Assembly (NCBI GenBank): GCA_902624275.1
Contig: CACNWW010000004.1
Location: 18,769 to 82,768, forward strand
DNA length: 64,000 nucleotides
Source: an uncultured Fidelibacterota bacterium
GTDB lineage: Bacteria; Fidelibacterota; Marinisomatia; Marinisomatales; Marinisomataceae
Direction of reading: 5' to 3'
Both the position numbers and the translations under genes were made by a program. A model generated the notes under the pieces. It made no database searches. It was not told the DNA's origin and was given only the letters and a program-made list of their open reading frames with translations. Shown here in pieces: positions 34,792 through 44,631 of this stretch; positions within the stretch are counted from its first letter, which is position 1, and every line of letters starts with the position of its first letter.

Positions 34792-37136
34792 CTGTCTGCT
34801 AATGTTCTCTTAATTTCATTTATTTTATAAGCAACTATTCTGTCACCTTCTACATATTTTTTCACACCTTCAATGGAAATACCACATTCCATCCCAGAAT
34901 CAACTGATGTTACATCATCTTTAAAGCGTTTTAATGAAGTAATTGAACCTTTAGAAACAAGCTCCTCATCTTCACGAATAAGCCTAACAAAACAATCACG
35001 CATAATTTTACCAGATTCAACTTGAGATCCAGCAATAAAACCAATCTTAGGAATTTTAAATGTCTCTTTAACTACTGCTTCACCTATAACTTCCTCAATT
35101 ATATCAGGTTTTAACAATCCTTCAACAGCCATTTTAACGTCTTCAACAATCTGATAAATAATACTATAAGCTCTAATTTCTACATTATTTTGATTTGCTA
35201 AAAGCTTTGTGTTTGATGGAACTTGGACCCCAAAACCAATTATAATAGCTTGCGCGGCTTGAGCTAATAAAACATCAGATTCAGTGACATTGCCAACAGC
35301 TTTATGAACAATATCAACACCAACTTCATCGTTATTGATTTTTTCAATGCTTTGAATTAATGCTTCAATTGATCCATCTGAATCAGCTTTAATAATGATA
35401 TTTAAATTATTTATATCACCTTCCTTTATCTGAGCTGAAATACTATCTAATGACGTTTTTTGAACCATCTGAAGGTCAATTTCTCTTTTAATTCTTTGAC
35501 GCTCGTTAGCAATTTTCTTTAAGTCAGATTCATTTTCAACTTCTGCAAAAATATCACCTGCTTGAGGAACTTGATCAAAACCAAGAATTTGAACTGGATC
35601 AGACGGTCTTGCTTCAGTTATTCTTTCATTATTTTCATTCATAATTGCTCGAACCTTTCCAGGGTGATTGTTACAAATAAAAGGTGTTCCTATACTTAAA
35701 GTACCTTTTTGAATTAAGACTGTTGCAACAGGTCCTAAGCCTTTATCAAGCCTTGAATCTATTACAATACCTTTACAATCAATATCTTGATTAGCTTTAA
35801 GATCTAAAACTTCAGCCTCAAGTAAAATTGCTTCCATCAAATCATCTATACCCTCACCTGTTTTAGCAGACGTATGGACAGATTGAATTTTACCTCCCCA
35901 ATCTTCAACTAAAACATCTTTTTCGGACAATTCTCTTTTAACAACATCAGGATTAGCGCCTTGTTTATCGATCTTGTTTATTGCTACTACAATAGGTACC
36001 TCAGCAGCTTTAGCATGATTAATAGCTTCTATTGTTTGTGGCATAACACTATCATCAGCCGCAACTACTAAAATAACAATATCAGTTGATTGAGCACCTC
36101 TAGCTCTCATAGCAGTAAAAGCCTCATGTCCAGGAGTATCTAAGAAGGTAATTTTATTTTTGTTGTGTAAAACCTGATAAGCTCCAACTCTTTGAGTAAT
36201 TCCTCCAGATTCACCAGCTGCAACTTTAGTTTCTCTAATATAATCTAAAATGGATGTTTTACCATGGTCAACGTGACCCATAATTGTTACTACAGGTGCT
36301 CTTTCTAAAGCATTTGAAAGCTCTTCTTCTGAATGAGATGTGACAAACAAGTCATCAACAACTTCTTCATACTTCTTTAATTCAACATCATACTCACTAG
36401 CAATTAATTCAATAACATCCCACTCAAGTCTTTGGTTTACTGTTGCTAAAATACCCATTTGCAAACATTTGCCGATTACTTCACTGGTAGATACATCTAA
36501 AACTTTTGCTATTTCATCAATACTAGAATATTCAGCAAGCTCAATTGTTCTTTTTTTATTACCATCTTCAAGCTTTACATCTTTTTTGGTTTTCTTATAA
36601 GTCTTCTTTTTAGGACTTGAATCCATAGAAGCAAGAGTCTTTTTTAATCTTTTAACGGCTGAACTATCTTTTTTTAGTTCATCTTTATGTTTTTTTGCCT
36701 GTTTTTTATCCTCTTTCTTTTCTGGTTCACGTAAAGAGATTTTTCTCAATTTCTTCTTTGGTTTTTTATCGAGAAGAGGTTCTTTTTTTGCTTTAGTCTT
36801 TTTACCATCTTTTTCTTCTTTAATTGGTGCTTCAGCTGTTTTCTTATCTGTTTTGCGTTGATCTTCAACTGACATTATTTTGAACTTTTTGACAGATTTA
36901 GTTTTCATAACCACTTTTGAATCATGAATTTCTTTTCTAACCTGCTCTTTTCTGTCTCTTTCAGCAGATTGACGATCTTTTGCAAACTCTGTATAAACTA
37001 ACTGTTGTGTTTTACCGTCAATTGGAGACATATGACTGGAGACAGAAATATCTTTAGACTTTAAAAAATCTAAGATATCAGTATGAGATATATTTAGCTC
37101 TTTAGCTAACTGGAATATTCTTATAGAATCAGACAT
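34788..37136 (-). CDS. infB: Translation initiation factor IF-2
   Basis: GTPase that delivers initiator tRNA. The 782-residue protein has an N-terminal IF2N helix domain (IRIFQLAKELNISHTDIL), a Lys-rich linker of about 150 residues, a second IF2N, and the G domain with GHVDHGKTSILDYI, DTPGHEAF and NKIDK, then domains II to IV. It starts 3 bases after the nusA stop. Confidence 0.97.
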   Translation of the reverse strand: MSDSIRIFQLAKELNISHTDILDFLKSKDISVSSHMSPIDGKTQQLVYTEFAKDRQSAERDRKEQVRKEIHDSKVVMKTKSVKKFKIMSVEDQRKTDKKTAEAPIKEEKDGKKTKAKKEPLLDKKPKKKLRKISLREPEKKEDKKQAKKHKDELKKDSSAVKRLKKTLASMDSSPKKKTYKKTKKDVKLEDGNKKRTIELAEYSSIDEIAKVLDVSTSEVIGKCLQMGILATVNQRLEWDVIELIASEYDVELKKYEEVVDDLFVTSHSEEELSNALERAPVVTIMGHVDHGKTSILDYIRETKVAAGESGGITQRVGAYQVLHNKNKITFLDTPGHEAFTAMRARGAQSTDIVILVVAADDSVMPQTIEAINHAKAAEVPIVVAINKIDKQGANPDVVKRELSEKDVLVEDWGGKIQSVHTSAKTGEGIDDLMEAILLEAEVLDLKANQDIDCKGIVIDSRLDKGLGPVATVLIQKGTLSIGTPFICNNHPGKVRAIMNENNERITEARPSDPVQILGFDQVPQAGDIFAEVENESDLKKIANERQRIKREIDLQMVQKTSLDSISAQIKEGDINNLNIIIKADSDGSIEALIQSIEKINNDEVGVDIVHKAVGNVTESDVLLAQAAQAIIIGFGVQVPSNTKLLANQNNVEIRAYSIIYQIVEDVKMAVEGLLKPDIIEEVIGEAVVKETFKIPKIGFIAGSQVESGKIMRDCFVRLIREDEELVSKGSITSLKRFKDDVTSVDSGMECGISIEGVKKYVEGDRIVAYKINEIKRTLADS

Positions 37137-37139
37137 TAA

Positions 37140-38612
37140 CTACTCTTCTTTTTCCTCGATATTTTTGACAGAATCCTCTTCTAAATCAACTTCTTCTTTA
37201 TTAAGTAATTCTACTTCTATAGCTGGCTCTTCATCTGTTCTCTCTAATTCTTTACTATCGTTTTCAACTACTCCAGTATTTTGTTTTTTATCATTAGTAT
37301 TTAGCGCTATAACTTCTTCATTAGTTTCAATTAACTCTTCAAATTCTTTTTCTTTATTATGTGTTACTTCTATAAATGAATTTACTGCATTACTTATTGA
37401 AGTTATTTCTTTGTCGTTAAGCTCTAACTCTTCCGAAAGGACATATTTTTTTACGTTTAAATAATCCGCTACAGAAACGATAGCTGCTTTTGAAAGTTTA
37501 TTACTTAAGGTCTTTGTAATTCCGTCTAATGATTCAAGCGTAGTTTTCTGATTTATAAGCACTTCTTCATACTCCGACTTAGTGTACGCATCAATTGTAA
37601 ATCCTGTTAATTTTGAAGCAAGATTGATATTAACACCACTTCTTCCTACAGCATTTTCAAGACCACCTTCATCAAATATTGCAACACAATACTTTCTATC
37701 ATCATCTATATACAAATCAACTGGTTTTGCTGGAGAAAGTGCTCTAGTAATGAATACCTCAGATTTCTCTGTAAAATTAACAATATCAATCTTTTCATTG
37801 TTCAACTCTCTAACAACTGATTGAATTCTACTTCCTCTCATACCCACGCAGGCGCCAACTGCATCAATTCGTTTATCTACTGAATGAACTATAATTTTAC
37901 TCCTCTCTCCTGGTTTTCTTGCTATTCCTTTAATTTCAATAATCCCATCTTCAATTTCTGGAACTTCCATTTCAAAAAGTTTATAAAGGAAAAGGTCATC
38001 GCTTCGAGAAATTAAAATATCTGGACCTTTTGACGTTACTTCAACTGATTTAACTAAAGCTCTAATTGTATCACCTCTTCTAAATCTTTCTGAAAAGATT
38101 TGTTCATTTCTAGGCATTCTTAATTCTGTTTGCTCTATATTTACAAACGTATTTTCTCGATGCACTTGATGAACAGTTCCAATAATAACTTCTCCTATTC
38201 TCTGAACATAATCCTCGTAAATATACTGCTGTTGAACTTCTCTGGTTCTTTTATTTAAAAATTGTCTTGCATTTGCAACTAATCTTCTACCAAAACGCGC
38301 AGGATCAATCACCTCTACAAAAGTGTCTCCCAGCTTTAATTCACCAGCTAAATCTGGTTCAAGCTCAATTGCTCTTTCTAAGGTAATATCGAAGTGATCA
38401 TCGTCTACCTCTTCAACAATTGTTTTTTCAACATATATTTCAATTTCACCTTTATCAAGATTGACAATAACGCTACAATTATCAGCTTCACCTGTTTCTT
38501 TTTCAATAATAAATAAAAATAATTGTTCAATTATTGTACCAAGCTCAGAACGCTCGATATTCTTTTCTCTAGCTAATTCAATAAAAATTTCAATTAAATC
38601 TCTATTAATCAT
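37140..38612 (-). CDS. nusA: Transcription termination/antitermination protein NusA
   Basis: RNA polymerase-binding elongation factor of 490 residues. The N-terminal domain is followed by S1 (YVQRIGEVIIGTVHQVHRENT) and two KH domains (GMRGSRIQSVVRELNNEKID; GRSGVNINLASKLTG). The C-terminal ~120 residues are acidic, replacing the AR repeats. The usual upstream partner rimP is absent; a terminator and a promoter-like site separate nusA from a TPR gene. Confidence 0.95.
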   Translation of the reverse strand: MINRDLIEIFIELAREKNIERSELGTIIEQLFLFIIEKETGEADNCSVIVNLDKGEIEIYVEKTIVEEVDDDHFDITLERAIELEPDLAGELKLGDTFVEVIDPARFGRRLVANARQFLNKRTREVQQQYIYEDYVQRIGEVIIGTVHQVHRENTFVNIEQTELRMPRNEQIFSERFRRGDTIRALVKSVEVTSKGPDILISRSDDLFLYKLFEMEVPEIEDGIIEIKGIARKPGERSKIIVHSVDKRIDAVGACVGMRGSRIQSVVRELNNEKIDIVNFTEKSEVFITRALSPAKPVDLYIDDDRKYCVAIFDEGGLENAVGRSGVNINLASKLTGFTIDAYTKSEYEEVLINQKTTLESLDGITKTLSNKLSKAAIVSVADYLNVKKYVLSEELELNDKEITSISNAVNSFIEVTHNKEKEFEELIETNEEVIALNTNDKKQNTGVVENDSKELERTDEEPAIEVELLNKEEVDLEEDSVKNIEEKEE

Positions 38613-38633
38613 AATTACCCTTCAATTTTTTTC

Positions 38634-38639
38634 ATTATA
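38634..38639 (-). promoter_or_regulatory. Putative -10 element of the nusA operon
   Basis: TATAAT on the minus strand 22 bases upstream of the nusA ATG and just after the terminator hairpin. No good -35 is evident, since that position falls in the hairpin. GAAGGG before the ATG is the ribosome binding site. Confidence 0.45.
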
Positions 38640-38640
38640 A

Positions 38641-38663
38641 CAAAAATGGGCCGTAGCCCATTT
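38641..38663 (-). terminator. Rho-independent terminator of the trhO-TPR transcript
   Basis: An 8-bp stem AAATGGGC/GCCCATTT with a 4-base loop followed by TTTTTG on the minus strand, between the TPR gene and nusA. Confidence 0.85.
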
Positions 38664-38707
38664 AATTCATTGGAATATATTTAATTAATATCGTTTTAAC
38701 AAGTATC

Positions 38708-39343
38708 TTAGTTAATACTTAATATATATCCGTAAACTTCTTCAAGAAGTTCATTATATATTGGATTATCAGCATCTAAAGACTCCAGAAGCATAATTGA
38801 CTGATCTAACTTGCCATTTTCAGCTAATTTTTTAGCTTTTAGTATACTGATGTATTTAATTTCATTTTCAGATTCAGTAAACTTCATTGCTTTATCAAAC
38901 ATTTTTGCATCGTTTTCTAATTCTGCAAGCATTATATATCCTTCTTTTTTGAGATTATCATACTTCACTTTAGAAACGCTTTCAGATAAATAAACACGTG
39001 CACTATCATAATCACCATTAATAAAAGAAGTTCTTCCAATATAAAACTTAGCTTGATGAGCAGCTTTAGTGCCTGAGAAATTTTTCACGATAGTCTCAAG
39101 CTGTAAAACAGCATTATCAAAATCTCCTTTTTCAAAATAAATCATTGCATTGCTTAGTGCAACATCTGAAGCAGATGGATTCGAATTATTATTCAAAGAA
39201 AAAGCTTGAAAAGTTACCAGAAAAACAATTAAAGCTAAAATAATAGGGTTTAATACAAAATTTTCAATTGGAGAATAATCGGATCTATCTTTATAAGTAA
39301 CCTTAATTGGCGTTAAAAGAATGTTCTTAATTTTATCAATCAT
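38708..39343 (-). CDS. Membrane-anchored TPR-type protein, 211 aa
   Basis: One membrane helix (about residues 31-49) is followed by repeated helix pairs of TPR type, for example SNAMIYFEKGDFDNAVLQLE and AKFYIGRTSFINGDYDSARVY. The topology resembles YfgM-like or YbgF-like periplasmic scaffold proteins, but no specific match is claimed. It follows trhO by 3 bases and ends at a strong terminator. Confidence 0.75.
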   Translation of the reverse strand: MIDKIKNILLTPIKVTYKDRSDYSPIENFVLNPIILALIVFLVTFQAFSLNNNSNPSASDVALSNAMIYFEKGDFDNAVLQLETIVKNFSGTKAAHQAKFYIGRTSFINGDYDSARVYLSESVSKVKYDNLKKEGYIMLAELENDAKMFDKAMKFTESENEIKYISILKAKKLAENGKLDQSIMLLESLDADNPIYNELLEEVYGYILSIN

Positions 39344-39346
39344 TAT

Positions 39347-40384
39347 TTATTTCCAGTAATTAAATAGTTTATAAAGTTTAGGTCTAAATTTAGTAGATAA
39401 TTTAGCACTTGAAACCTTTTTATTATTATCTTTTCTTAATTTTTTTTGTTTGCTTAAATCCAGCTGTAAAAACTTTCTACAATCTTTTGAGCAACAATCA
39501 TTGTATTTATCAGCACACTTACTGCATTGAATAAATAACAAATGACATGCATCATTTTTACAGTTTTTATGATCATCTGATACTGCTTTACATTGATGGC
39601 AATGAGCAATAACATCGTTTGTTATGCGTTCACCCATTCTATCGTCAAATACAAAGTTTTTTCCAATAAACTCAGATTTAAGGTTATTTTCCCTTATATC
39701 ATGTGCATATTGAATAATTCCACCTTCAAGCTGATAAACCTCTTTGAAACCTTTTTTAATAAGATATGAGCTAGCTTTTTCGCATCTAATACCTCCAGTA
39801 CAATACAGATGTACTTTTTTATCTTCTTTACCCTCTAAAATTTCTGCCACTTTTGGTAATAATTCTTTAGAATAGTGAGCATCTGGAATAATTGCATTCT
39901 TAAACCTACCTACTTCACTTTCGTAATAATTTCTCATATCAACAATAACAGAGTCTTTATCTTTAATTGAGCGATTAAAATCTATCGGATTTAAATGAAT
40001 TCCAGTTTTATTCATATCATAAGAATCAATTGGGACTTTATATGCAACAATTTCATCGCGAACTAAAATTTTAAGCTTTAAAAATGAAACTCCTTCTTCG
40101 AAAGCATTTTTAAATTTTACGTCGTTAAATATATCAAAAGAATGTATGTAGTTTTTAAAACTATCTAATGAATGTTCAGGTATGCTAATTTGTGCATTTA
40201 TGCCTTCTTTTGAGACATAGATTCTTCCAAGAATATCAAGCTTTTTCAAGTCTATATACAACTCATCTCGAAAATCATCAAGATTGTCAATTGAGCAGTA
40301 TTTATAAAATGAACACGTAATTCTTTTAAATGCTTCTTTATTTAGGCTTTTTTGAAGCTCAATTCTGGACTTTTTATTGTACAT
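39347..40384 (-). CDS. trhO: tRNA uridine(34) hydroxylase (rhodanese family)
   Basis: TrhO (formerly YceA) makes 5-hydroxyuridine at tRNA position 34 in E. coli. The 345-residue protein has an N-terminal acylphosphatase-like domain, a rhodanese domain with the active-site loop CTGGIRCEKASSYL, and a Cys-rich C-terminus (CHQCKAVSDDHKNCKND) typical of the long form. It is co-directional with a TPR protein. Confidence 0.92.
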   Translation of the reverse strand: MYNKKSRIELQKSLNKEAFKRITCSFYKYCSIDNLDDFRDELYIDLKKLDILGRIYVSKEGINAQISIPEHSLDSFKNYIHSFDIFNDVKFKNAFEEGVSFLKLKILVRDEIVAYKVPIDSYDMNKTGIHLNPIDFNRSIKDKDSVIVDMRNYYESEVGRFKNAIIPDAHYSKELLPKVAEILEGKEDKKVHLYCTGGIRCEKASSYLIKKGFKEVYQLEGGIIQYAHDIRENNLKSEFIGKNFVFDDRMGERITNDVIAHCHQCKAVSDDHKNCKNDACHLLFIQCSKCADKYNDCCSKDCRKFLQLDLSKQKKLRKDNNKKVSSAKLSTKFRPKLYKLFNYWK

Positions 40385-40401
40385 AAATGGATGTTAATAG
40401 A

Positions 40402-40437
40402 AAAAGAGCCTATTAACAATATATAATAGGCTCTTTT
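40402..40437 (-). terminator. Rho-independent terminator
   Basis: A 14-bp stem AAAAGAGCCTATTA/TAATAGGCTCTTTT with an 8-base loop and T-rich flank, downstream of the exported protein gene ending at 40451 and ahead of trhO. It would work on both strands. Confidence 0.88.
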
Positions 40438-40450
40438 ATTATTTAAATAA

Positions 40451-41167
40451 TTATTCGTTACTTAAATCAGCTCTATGGACTGATACTTGACTGATACCGT
40501 TCCAAGCACTTTGACCCCAAGTAGATTCCCAGTCAGGCATTCTTTTACTCATTTCACCAAGCAATGTTAAAAAGGCAGATTGATCTAAGGCCTCTGAAAG
40601 AGTATCGTGACCTGAAACAAATACATACTCATTGAAAGGTTGACCAGTATTTGAAACCATACATACGAAATGTTCATCTGATCCTAATTCATCTCTAATC
40701 TCGTTTGCCAATTTAAAAATTGATTCTGCGCTAGATTGACCGCCTTGTCTTACATTCCATTTACTTTGTCTAAGATATTTCCAAGTTTTTACTTGAGGAT
40801 TGTAACTTAAATCAGGTCTTAAAGTATAAAACACAGTTCCATTTCGTCCTTCAACCATTTTACCATCAAATTTATCATATGGTACTGGTTCATGATTTTC
40901 CCATTCATTATAAACAGCGTCAATCATATCTGCTGAAGTAAATATAGATTTTGGCATTCTAATATAATCTCCTGCATCTGGACCATTAATAATTTGGTAT
41001 GTTGTTGCAGCACCGAGATCAGTAGCATGTGCTTTATTATGCTGCATCATAGCTTTTTCAAAATCTGCTACTCTAACACCATCTTTAACACCAATTTGAA
41101 TTTGCATGTTGTATGTTTGTGAGAAAGCTAGAGTCGAAAAAACTAACATTAATAATATATTTTTCAT
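40451..41167 (-). CDS. Hypothetical exported protein, 238 aa
   Basis: A signal peptide (MKNILLMLVFSTLAFSQ) precedes two similar-looking halves, each starting with a beta strand (YNMQIQIGVKDGVRVADFEK; DEHFVCMVSNTGQPFNEYVF) and followed by a helix, a pattern seen in dimeric alpha-beta barrel proteins. Family not identified. A GGGGG ribosome binding site precedes the ATG. Followed by a strong terminator. Confidence 0.7.
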   Translation of the reverse strand: MKNILLMLVFSTLAFSQTYNMQIQIGVKDGVRVADFEKAMMQHNKAHATDLGAATTYQIINGPDAGDYIRMPKSIFTSADMIDAVYNEWENHEPVPYDKFDGKMVEGRNGTVFYTLRPDLSYNPQVKTWKYLRQSKWNVRQGGQSSAESIFKLANEIRDELGSDEHFVCMVSNTGQPFNEYVFVSGHDTLSEALDQSAFLTLLGEMSKRMPDWESTWGQSAWNGISQVSVHRADLSNE

Positions 41168-41234
41168 TTTAAACCCCCTTAATTGGTTATTTTCGAATAT
41201 TTTATGAATTATTTCATATAATTGTAATAAATAT

Positions 41235-41774
41235 TTATCGAGAAGCGTTTGCTATCTCTTCAAAATTAACTTTATTATAAACAAAACTTACATTATTCAT
41301 AAAAGTTGACCCGTATTTTTCAAACCAATCTTTATGAAGGGCTAACTCTTTATAAGTAGGTCCAATAATATTAAACTCAACGTAATAATCATCAGCTATA
41401 TTTCCAGGTAACGCAACATTTCTTGCATAATGAAAATTGTCAATCAAGTTGATATGTGGTAATAAATCTATAAAAGTTGATAATCCTGTGTTAGAGTTTA
41501 CTATTTTTGCATTAATTGCTAAATATGGTACAAAACCGCCTTCAGGTGTACCATCAGGTATATTAACTTCATCCCAGTTTACTCTAGCTTCAATATGTAT
41601 ATTCGACTGGTTTTCTTTAAGATGCATTTCTTTAGGCATTATATGATCTTTTATTGCACCTTCAAAAATAAAGATAATTCCAGGTTCTACTCTTTCTTCA
41701 CCAATAACAAGTTCTTGTGAAAATCCAAAATTAATTAGCATCAATAGAAAAAAAACTTTAATTGTTTTAAGCAT
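41235..41774 (-). CDS. P19/Tp34-like periplasmic metal-binding protein
   Basis: Exported protein of 179 residues with a signal peptide ending GFSQ. It resembles the P19 / Tp34 iron-transport family: NIHIEARVNW (His-x-Glu pair), GGFVPYLAINAKI, a His-rich strand (LLPHINLIDNFHYARNV) and a later His (LALHKDWFE), in the order of the known P19 metal ligands. P19 partners the permease Ftr1 in iron uptake, but no such permease is visible here. The match is by motif order only. Confidence 0.6.
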   Translation of the reverse strand: MLKTIKVFFLLMLINFGFSQELVIGEERVEPGIIFIFEGAIKDHIMPKEMHLKENQSNIHIEARVNWDEVNIPDGTPEGGFVPYLAINAKIVNSNTGLSTFIDLLPHINLIDNFHYARNVALPGNIADDYYVEFNIIGPTYKELALHKDWFEKYGSTFMNNVSFVYNKVNFEEIANASR

Positions 41775-41788
41775 GATTTACCCCCTAA

Positions 41789-42718
41789 TTATAAATGATA
41801 CTTCTCTCCTAATTTAGTTACGTTAAATCCTTTTTCTAAAATATTTATATATTCATCAGAATTCTTATCTAAAGCTGGGTTAGTATGGTTTAAATGAATG
41901 AAATGTATAGAATTTTTTTTATCTGAATTTTCGAACAAGTTCATTGTTTCAATTATAAATGGATGGGGAATTTGCGACATATCTCTACCAGGAAGTTCAT
42001 TAATATCATAAAAAGTACCATCAAGCAAACTGTAATCTGAGTTTTCGACAATATCAATAATACTAATCTTCCATTTGCTCCATTTATCTATATCAGGTAT
42101 AAAAACTAAAGATTTTGCTGGTCCATTAATTCTAAAGCCTACCGTTTCAGAAAATTCATCTCTGTGAGGAACTTTAAATGGTGTAATAGTTAATCTTGAG
42201 TTTAGTTTTACTGATTTATTGTCACTCAAACTTTTTAATGAAATATTTTCTAGTTTAACTAATTGACTCCATGGACCATTATTCCTTAAGAAGTTTTCCA
42301 TTTTTGGCATCACATTAACTATTATATTTTTTGCACCCATTACCTCTCTACCTAAATGCATTAATCCTGTATAATGTCCAATGTGAGCATGGGTTAAAAA
42401 TATACCTTTTAGATCTCTGGAATTATTATTTGATAACAAATGCAACTGTTCAGCAAAGTCAGGTGTTGCGTCTATCATCCAAACTTCATTAGAAATAGGA
42501 TCAACAATTCCAATACTTGAGACTTTATTGTGTAAATTGGGATCATTCCATTTATCGATACAACATACTTTCTCGCAGGCTGCATGAGGAGCACCGCCAT
42601 CTTGTGCAATTCCTAGAACAATGACGTAGGGTTGCTCTTTTATATTCGTAAAACTATAAAATAGCGATGAAATCGATACAACTAATAATAATCTAACCAC
42701 CAAGTTGAAGTTCATCAT
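41789..42718 (-). CDS. MBL-fold metallohydrolase, PqqB-like, exported
   Basis: A signal peptide (NFNLVVRLLLVVSISS) leads into a metallo-beta-lactamase fold. Metal-binding motif HAHIGHYTG lies near the middle, a later His in FIHLNHTNP, and the opening VLGIAQDGGAPHAACEKVCC is the Cys-rich entry of PqqB-related hydrolases. The frame extends upstream to 42787, but only the ATG at 42718 or 42715 gives a signal peptide; it overlaps the acyl-CoA synthetase end by about 25 bases. Substrate unknown. Confidence 0.85.
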   Translation of the reverse strand: MMNFNLVVRLLLVVSISSLFYSFTNIKEQPYVIVLGIAQDGGAPHAACEKVCCIDKWNDPNLHNKVSSIGIVDPISNEVWMIDATPDFAEQLHLLSNNNSRDLKGIFLTHAHIGHYTGLMHLGREVMGAKNIIVNVMPKMENFLRNNGPWSQLVKLENISLKSLSDNKSVKLNSRLTITPFKVPHRDEFSETVGFRINGPAKSLVFIPDIDKWSKWKISIIDIVENSDYSLLDGTFYDINELPGRDMSQIPHPFIIETMNLFENSDKKNSIHFIHLNHTNPALDKNSDEYINILEKGFNVTKLGEKYHL

Positions 42719-44564
42719 CTGAAGATGTTGCAGGTATATTAGGTGAATTATACATTGCGTCAATTTCAGCTTTATGTTTTTCAACAACCACTTTTCTCTT
42801 AATAGACATTTTTGGTGTTAATTCTCCTCTATCAACAGTCCATTCATCTACAATTAAAGTAAATTTTCTTACAGATTCGTATCTAGAGAAGTTTGTCATT
42901 GTATCTTTAACGATGGCATCAAATAAGTCGTATGCAAGTTCATGTCCACATAAAGCATTATAATCTAACCCTGACAACCCTTTATCTTCTGCCCACGCTA
43001 GTAGATTTTCTTTATTTGGAACTATTAATGCTGAAATGAAATTCCTATCATCTCCTACAACATTACATTGTTCAATATATTTATTTGATGTAAGCGAAAC
43101 TTCCATAGGTTGAGGAGCAACATTTTTACCGCCTGATGTAACAATTAAACTCTTCTTTCTATCTGTGATTCGTAATAAACCATCTTCGTCGAATTCTCCG
43201 ATATCACCTGAATGAAACCATCCATCAATAATTGCTTCATTAGTTGCTTCTTCATTCTTGTAGTAACCCATCATAACATTATGACCTCTACATACAATTT
43301 CGCCATCTGGTTGGATTTTAACTTCGACTCCAGGAATTGCTTTTCCAACAGTTCCAAACTTAAAGAAGTCTGGATGTCCAATTGTCATTACAGGACTTGT
43401 TTCAGTTAACCCATAACCTTCAATGATCGAAATACCAATACCACAAAAGAAGGATCCAACTTCTTTAGATAATGCTGATCCTCCAGAAGAACATGCTCTG
43501 ACTTTACCACCTAAAGCAGCTCTAAATTTGTTAAGCACTAGCTTATCAGCAATTTTATATTTTAAACCAAGTACAAATGGTAATTTTTTATTTGTTGTAC
43601 GATATGGTACAGTTTGCAAACCTACAGAAATTGACCAGTCTGCAAGCTTCCTTTTAACTCCAGTCATTGATGCTACTGAATCTAAAATTTTAGCATGAAT
43701 TTTTTCAAAAATTCTAGGTACCGCTGTTAAAAAAGTTGGTCGAACTTCTCTAATATTTTCAAAAAGAATTTCAGGTGTAAAATTCATTTCAGCATAATAT
43801 ATAGAAGATCCCTGGCTGAAAATTGAATAATGACCACCAACTCTTTCAAAGCTATGGCTTATCGGAAGAAATGAAACAAATCTCTCTATACCATCAGCAG
43901 GTTTTAATTCAGGATTAAGTTCCATTGCCGCTTTAATGTTACCATCTATTGAAAGCAAATTATTACAAATATTTGAATGACTAAGCATAACACCTTTTGG
44001 GTTTCCTGTTGTTCCACTTGTATAAATAAGTGTTAATAGATCGTTTTCTTCAACCGTTGCGGATATTGCTCGAATATCATGTTTTTGATCCTTCATATTG
44101 AAAACATCAGCAAATTTGACAACACTCTCCTTTCCACCATTATAACTATTATCCATAATTATAATTGTATGTAAATTAGAATTTGCATCATTTATTAATG
44201 GATATACTTTATCTAACTGAACTTCATCTTGTACAATAGCGATCTTACTTTCAGAGTGTTCTACAACATATTGTGATTGTGTTGGAATTAAAGTTGGGTA
44301 AACTGGAACAGAAACAGCTCTAATGTGGGCAATTGCATAATCTGAAATAGCCCATTTTCGCGAATTTGCGCCAATAATAGCAACTTTATCATTATCATTT
44401 ATTCCTAAATTTTTAAGTCCATTTGCAAAATCTTCGACCATAGCTTGAAGGTCTATCAATTCAATACCTTCCCATTTATTATCAGTTTTGGTATAAAAAG
44501 TTTTTAAGTTTGGTTTTTCACTTACTAGATGTTGAAACATTTGCGGTACTGTTTTAAATGACAC
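42693..44564 (-). CDS. Long-chain acyl-CoA synthetase (AMP-binding)
   Basis: Activates fatty acids to acyl-CoA through an acyl-adenylate. The 623-residue protein shows the AMP-binding P-loop LIYTSGTTGNPKGVMLSH, EGYGLTETSPV, and GWFHSGDIGEFDEDGLLRITDR, with the C-terminal PQPMEVSL segment. Start is GTG with AAGGAGAATATA in front. It resembles the FadD15-like group. The MBL hydrolase gene overlaps its end. Confidence 0.93.
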   Translation of the reverse strand: MSFKTVPQMFQHLVSEKPNLKTFYTKTDNKWEGIELIDLQAMVEDFANGLKNLGINDNDKVAIIGANSRKWAISDYAIAHIRAVSVPVYPTLIPTQSQYVVEHSESKIAIVQDEVQLDKVYPLINDANSNLHTIIIMDNSYNGGKESVVKFADVFNMKDQKHDIRAISATVEENDLLTLIYTSGTTGNPKGVMLSHSNICNNLLSIDGNIKAAMELNPELKPADGIERFVSFLPISHSFERVGGHYSIFSQGSSIYYAEMNFTPEILFENIREVRPTFLTAVPRIFEKIHAKILDSVASMTGVKRKLADWSISVGLQTVPYRTTNKKLPFVLGLKYKIADKLVLNKFRAALGGKVRACSSGGSALSKEVGSFFCGIGISIIEGYGLTETSPVMTIGHPDFFKFGTVGKAIPGVEVKIQPDGEIVCRGHNVMMGYYKNEEATNEAIIDGWFHSGDIGEFDEDGLLRITDRKKSLIVTSGGKNVAPQPMEVSLTSNKYIEQCNVVGDDRNFISALIVPNKENLLAWAEDKGLSGLDYNALCGHELAYDLFDAIVKDTMTNFSRYESVRKFTLIVDEWTVDRGELTPKMSIKRKVVVEKHKAEIDAMYNSPNIPATSSDDELQLGG

Positions 44565-44589
44565 TATATTCTCCTTTTAATTTTGGTTA

Positions 44590-44624
44590 TTGACAAACTT
44601 CATACTTTATCTGAAATTTGTCAA
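44590..44624 (+). promoter_or_regulatory. Possible promoter/dyad upstream of tRNA-Leu
   Basis: TTGACA at 44590-44595 is a consensus -35; the -10 position 17 bases later (GAAATT) is poor. TTGACAAA and TTTGTCAA (44617-44624) form an 8-bp inverted repeat around it. Position upstream of the tRNA supports a promoter. Confidence 0.4.
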
Positions 44625-44631
44625 CATCTTT

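Noticed and set aside
44590..44624. TTGACAAA/TTTGTCAA dyad as a regulator site for tRNA-Leu
   Set aside because: Eight-base arms with a 19-base spacer around a -35 element can arise by chance; kept only as a low-confidence promoter.
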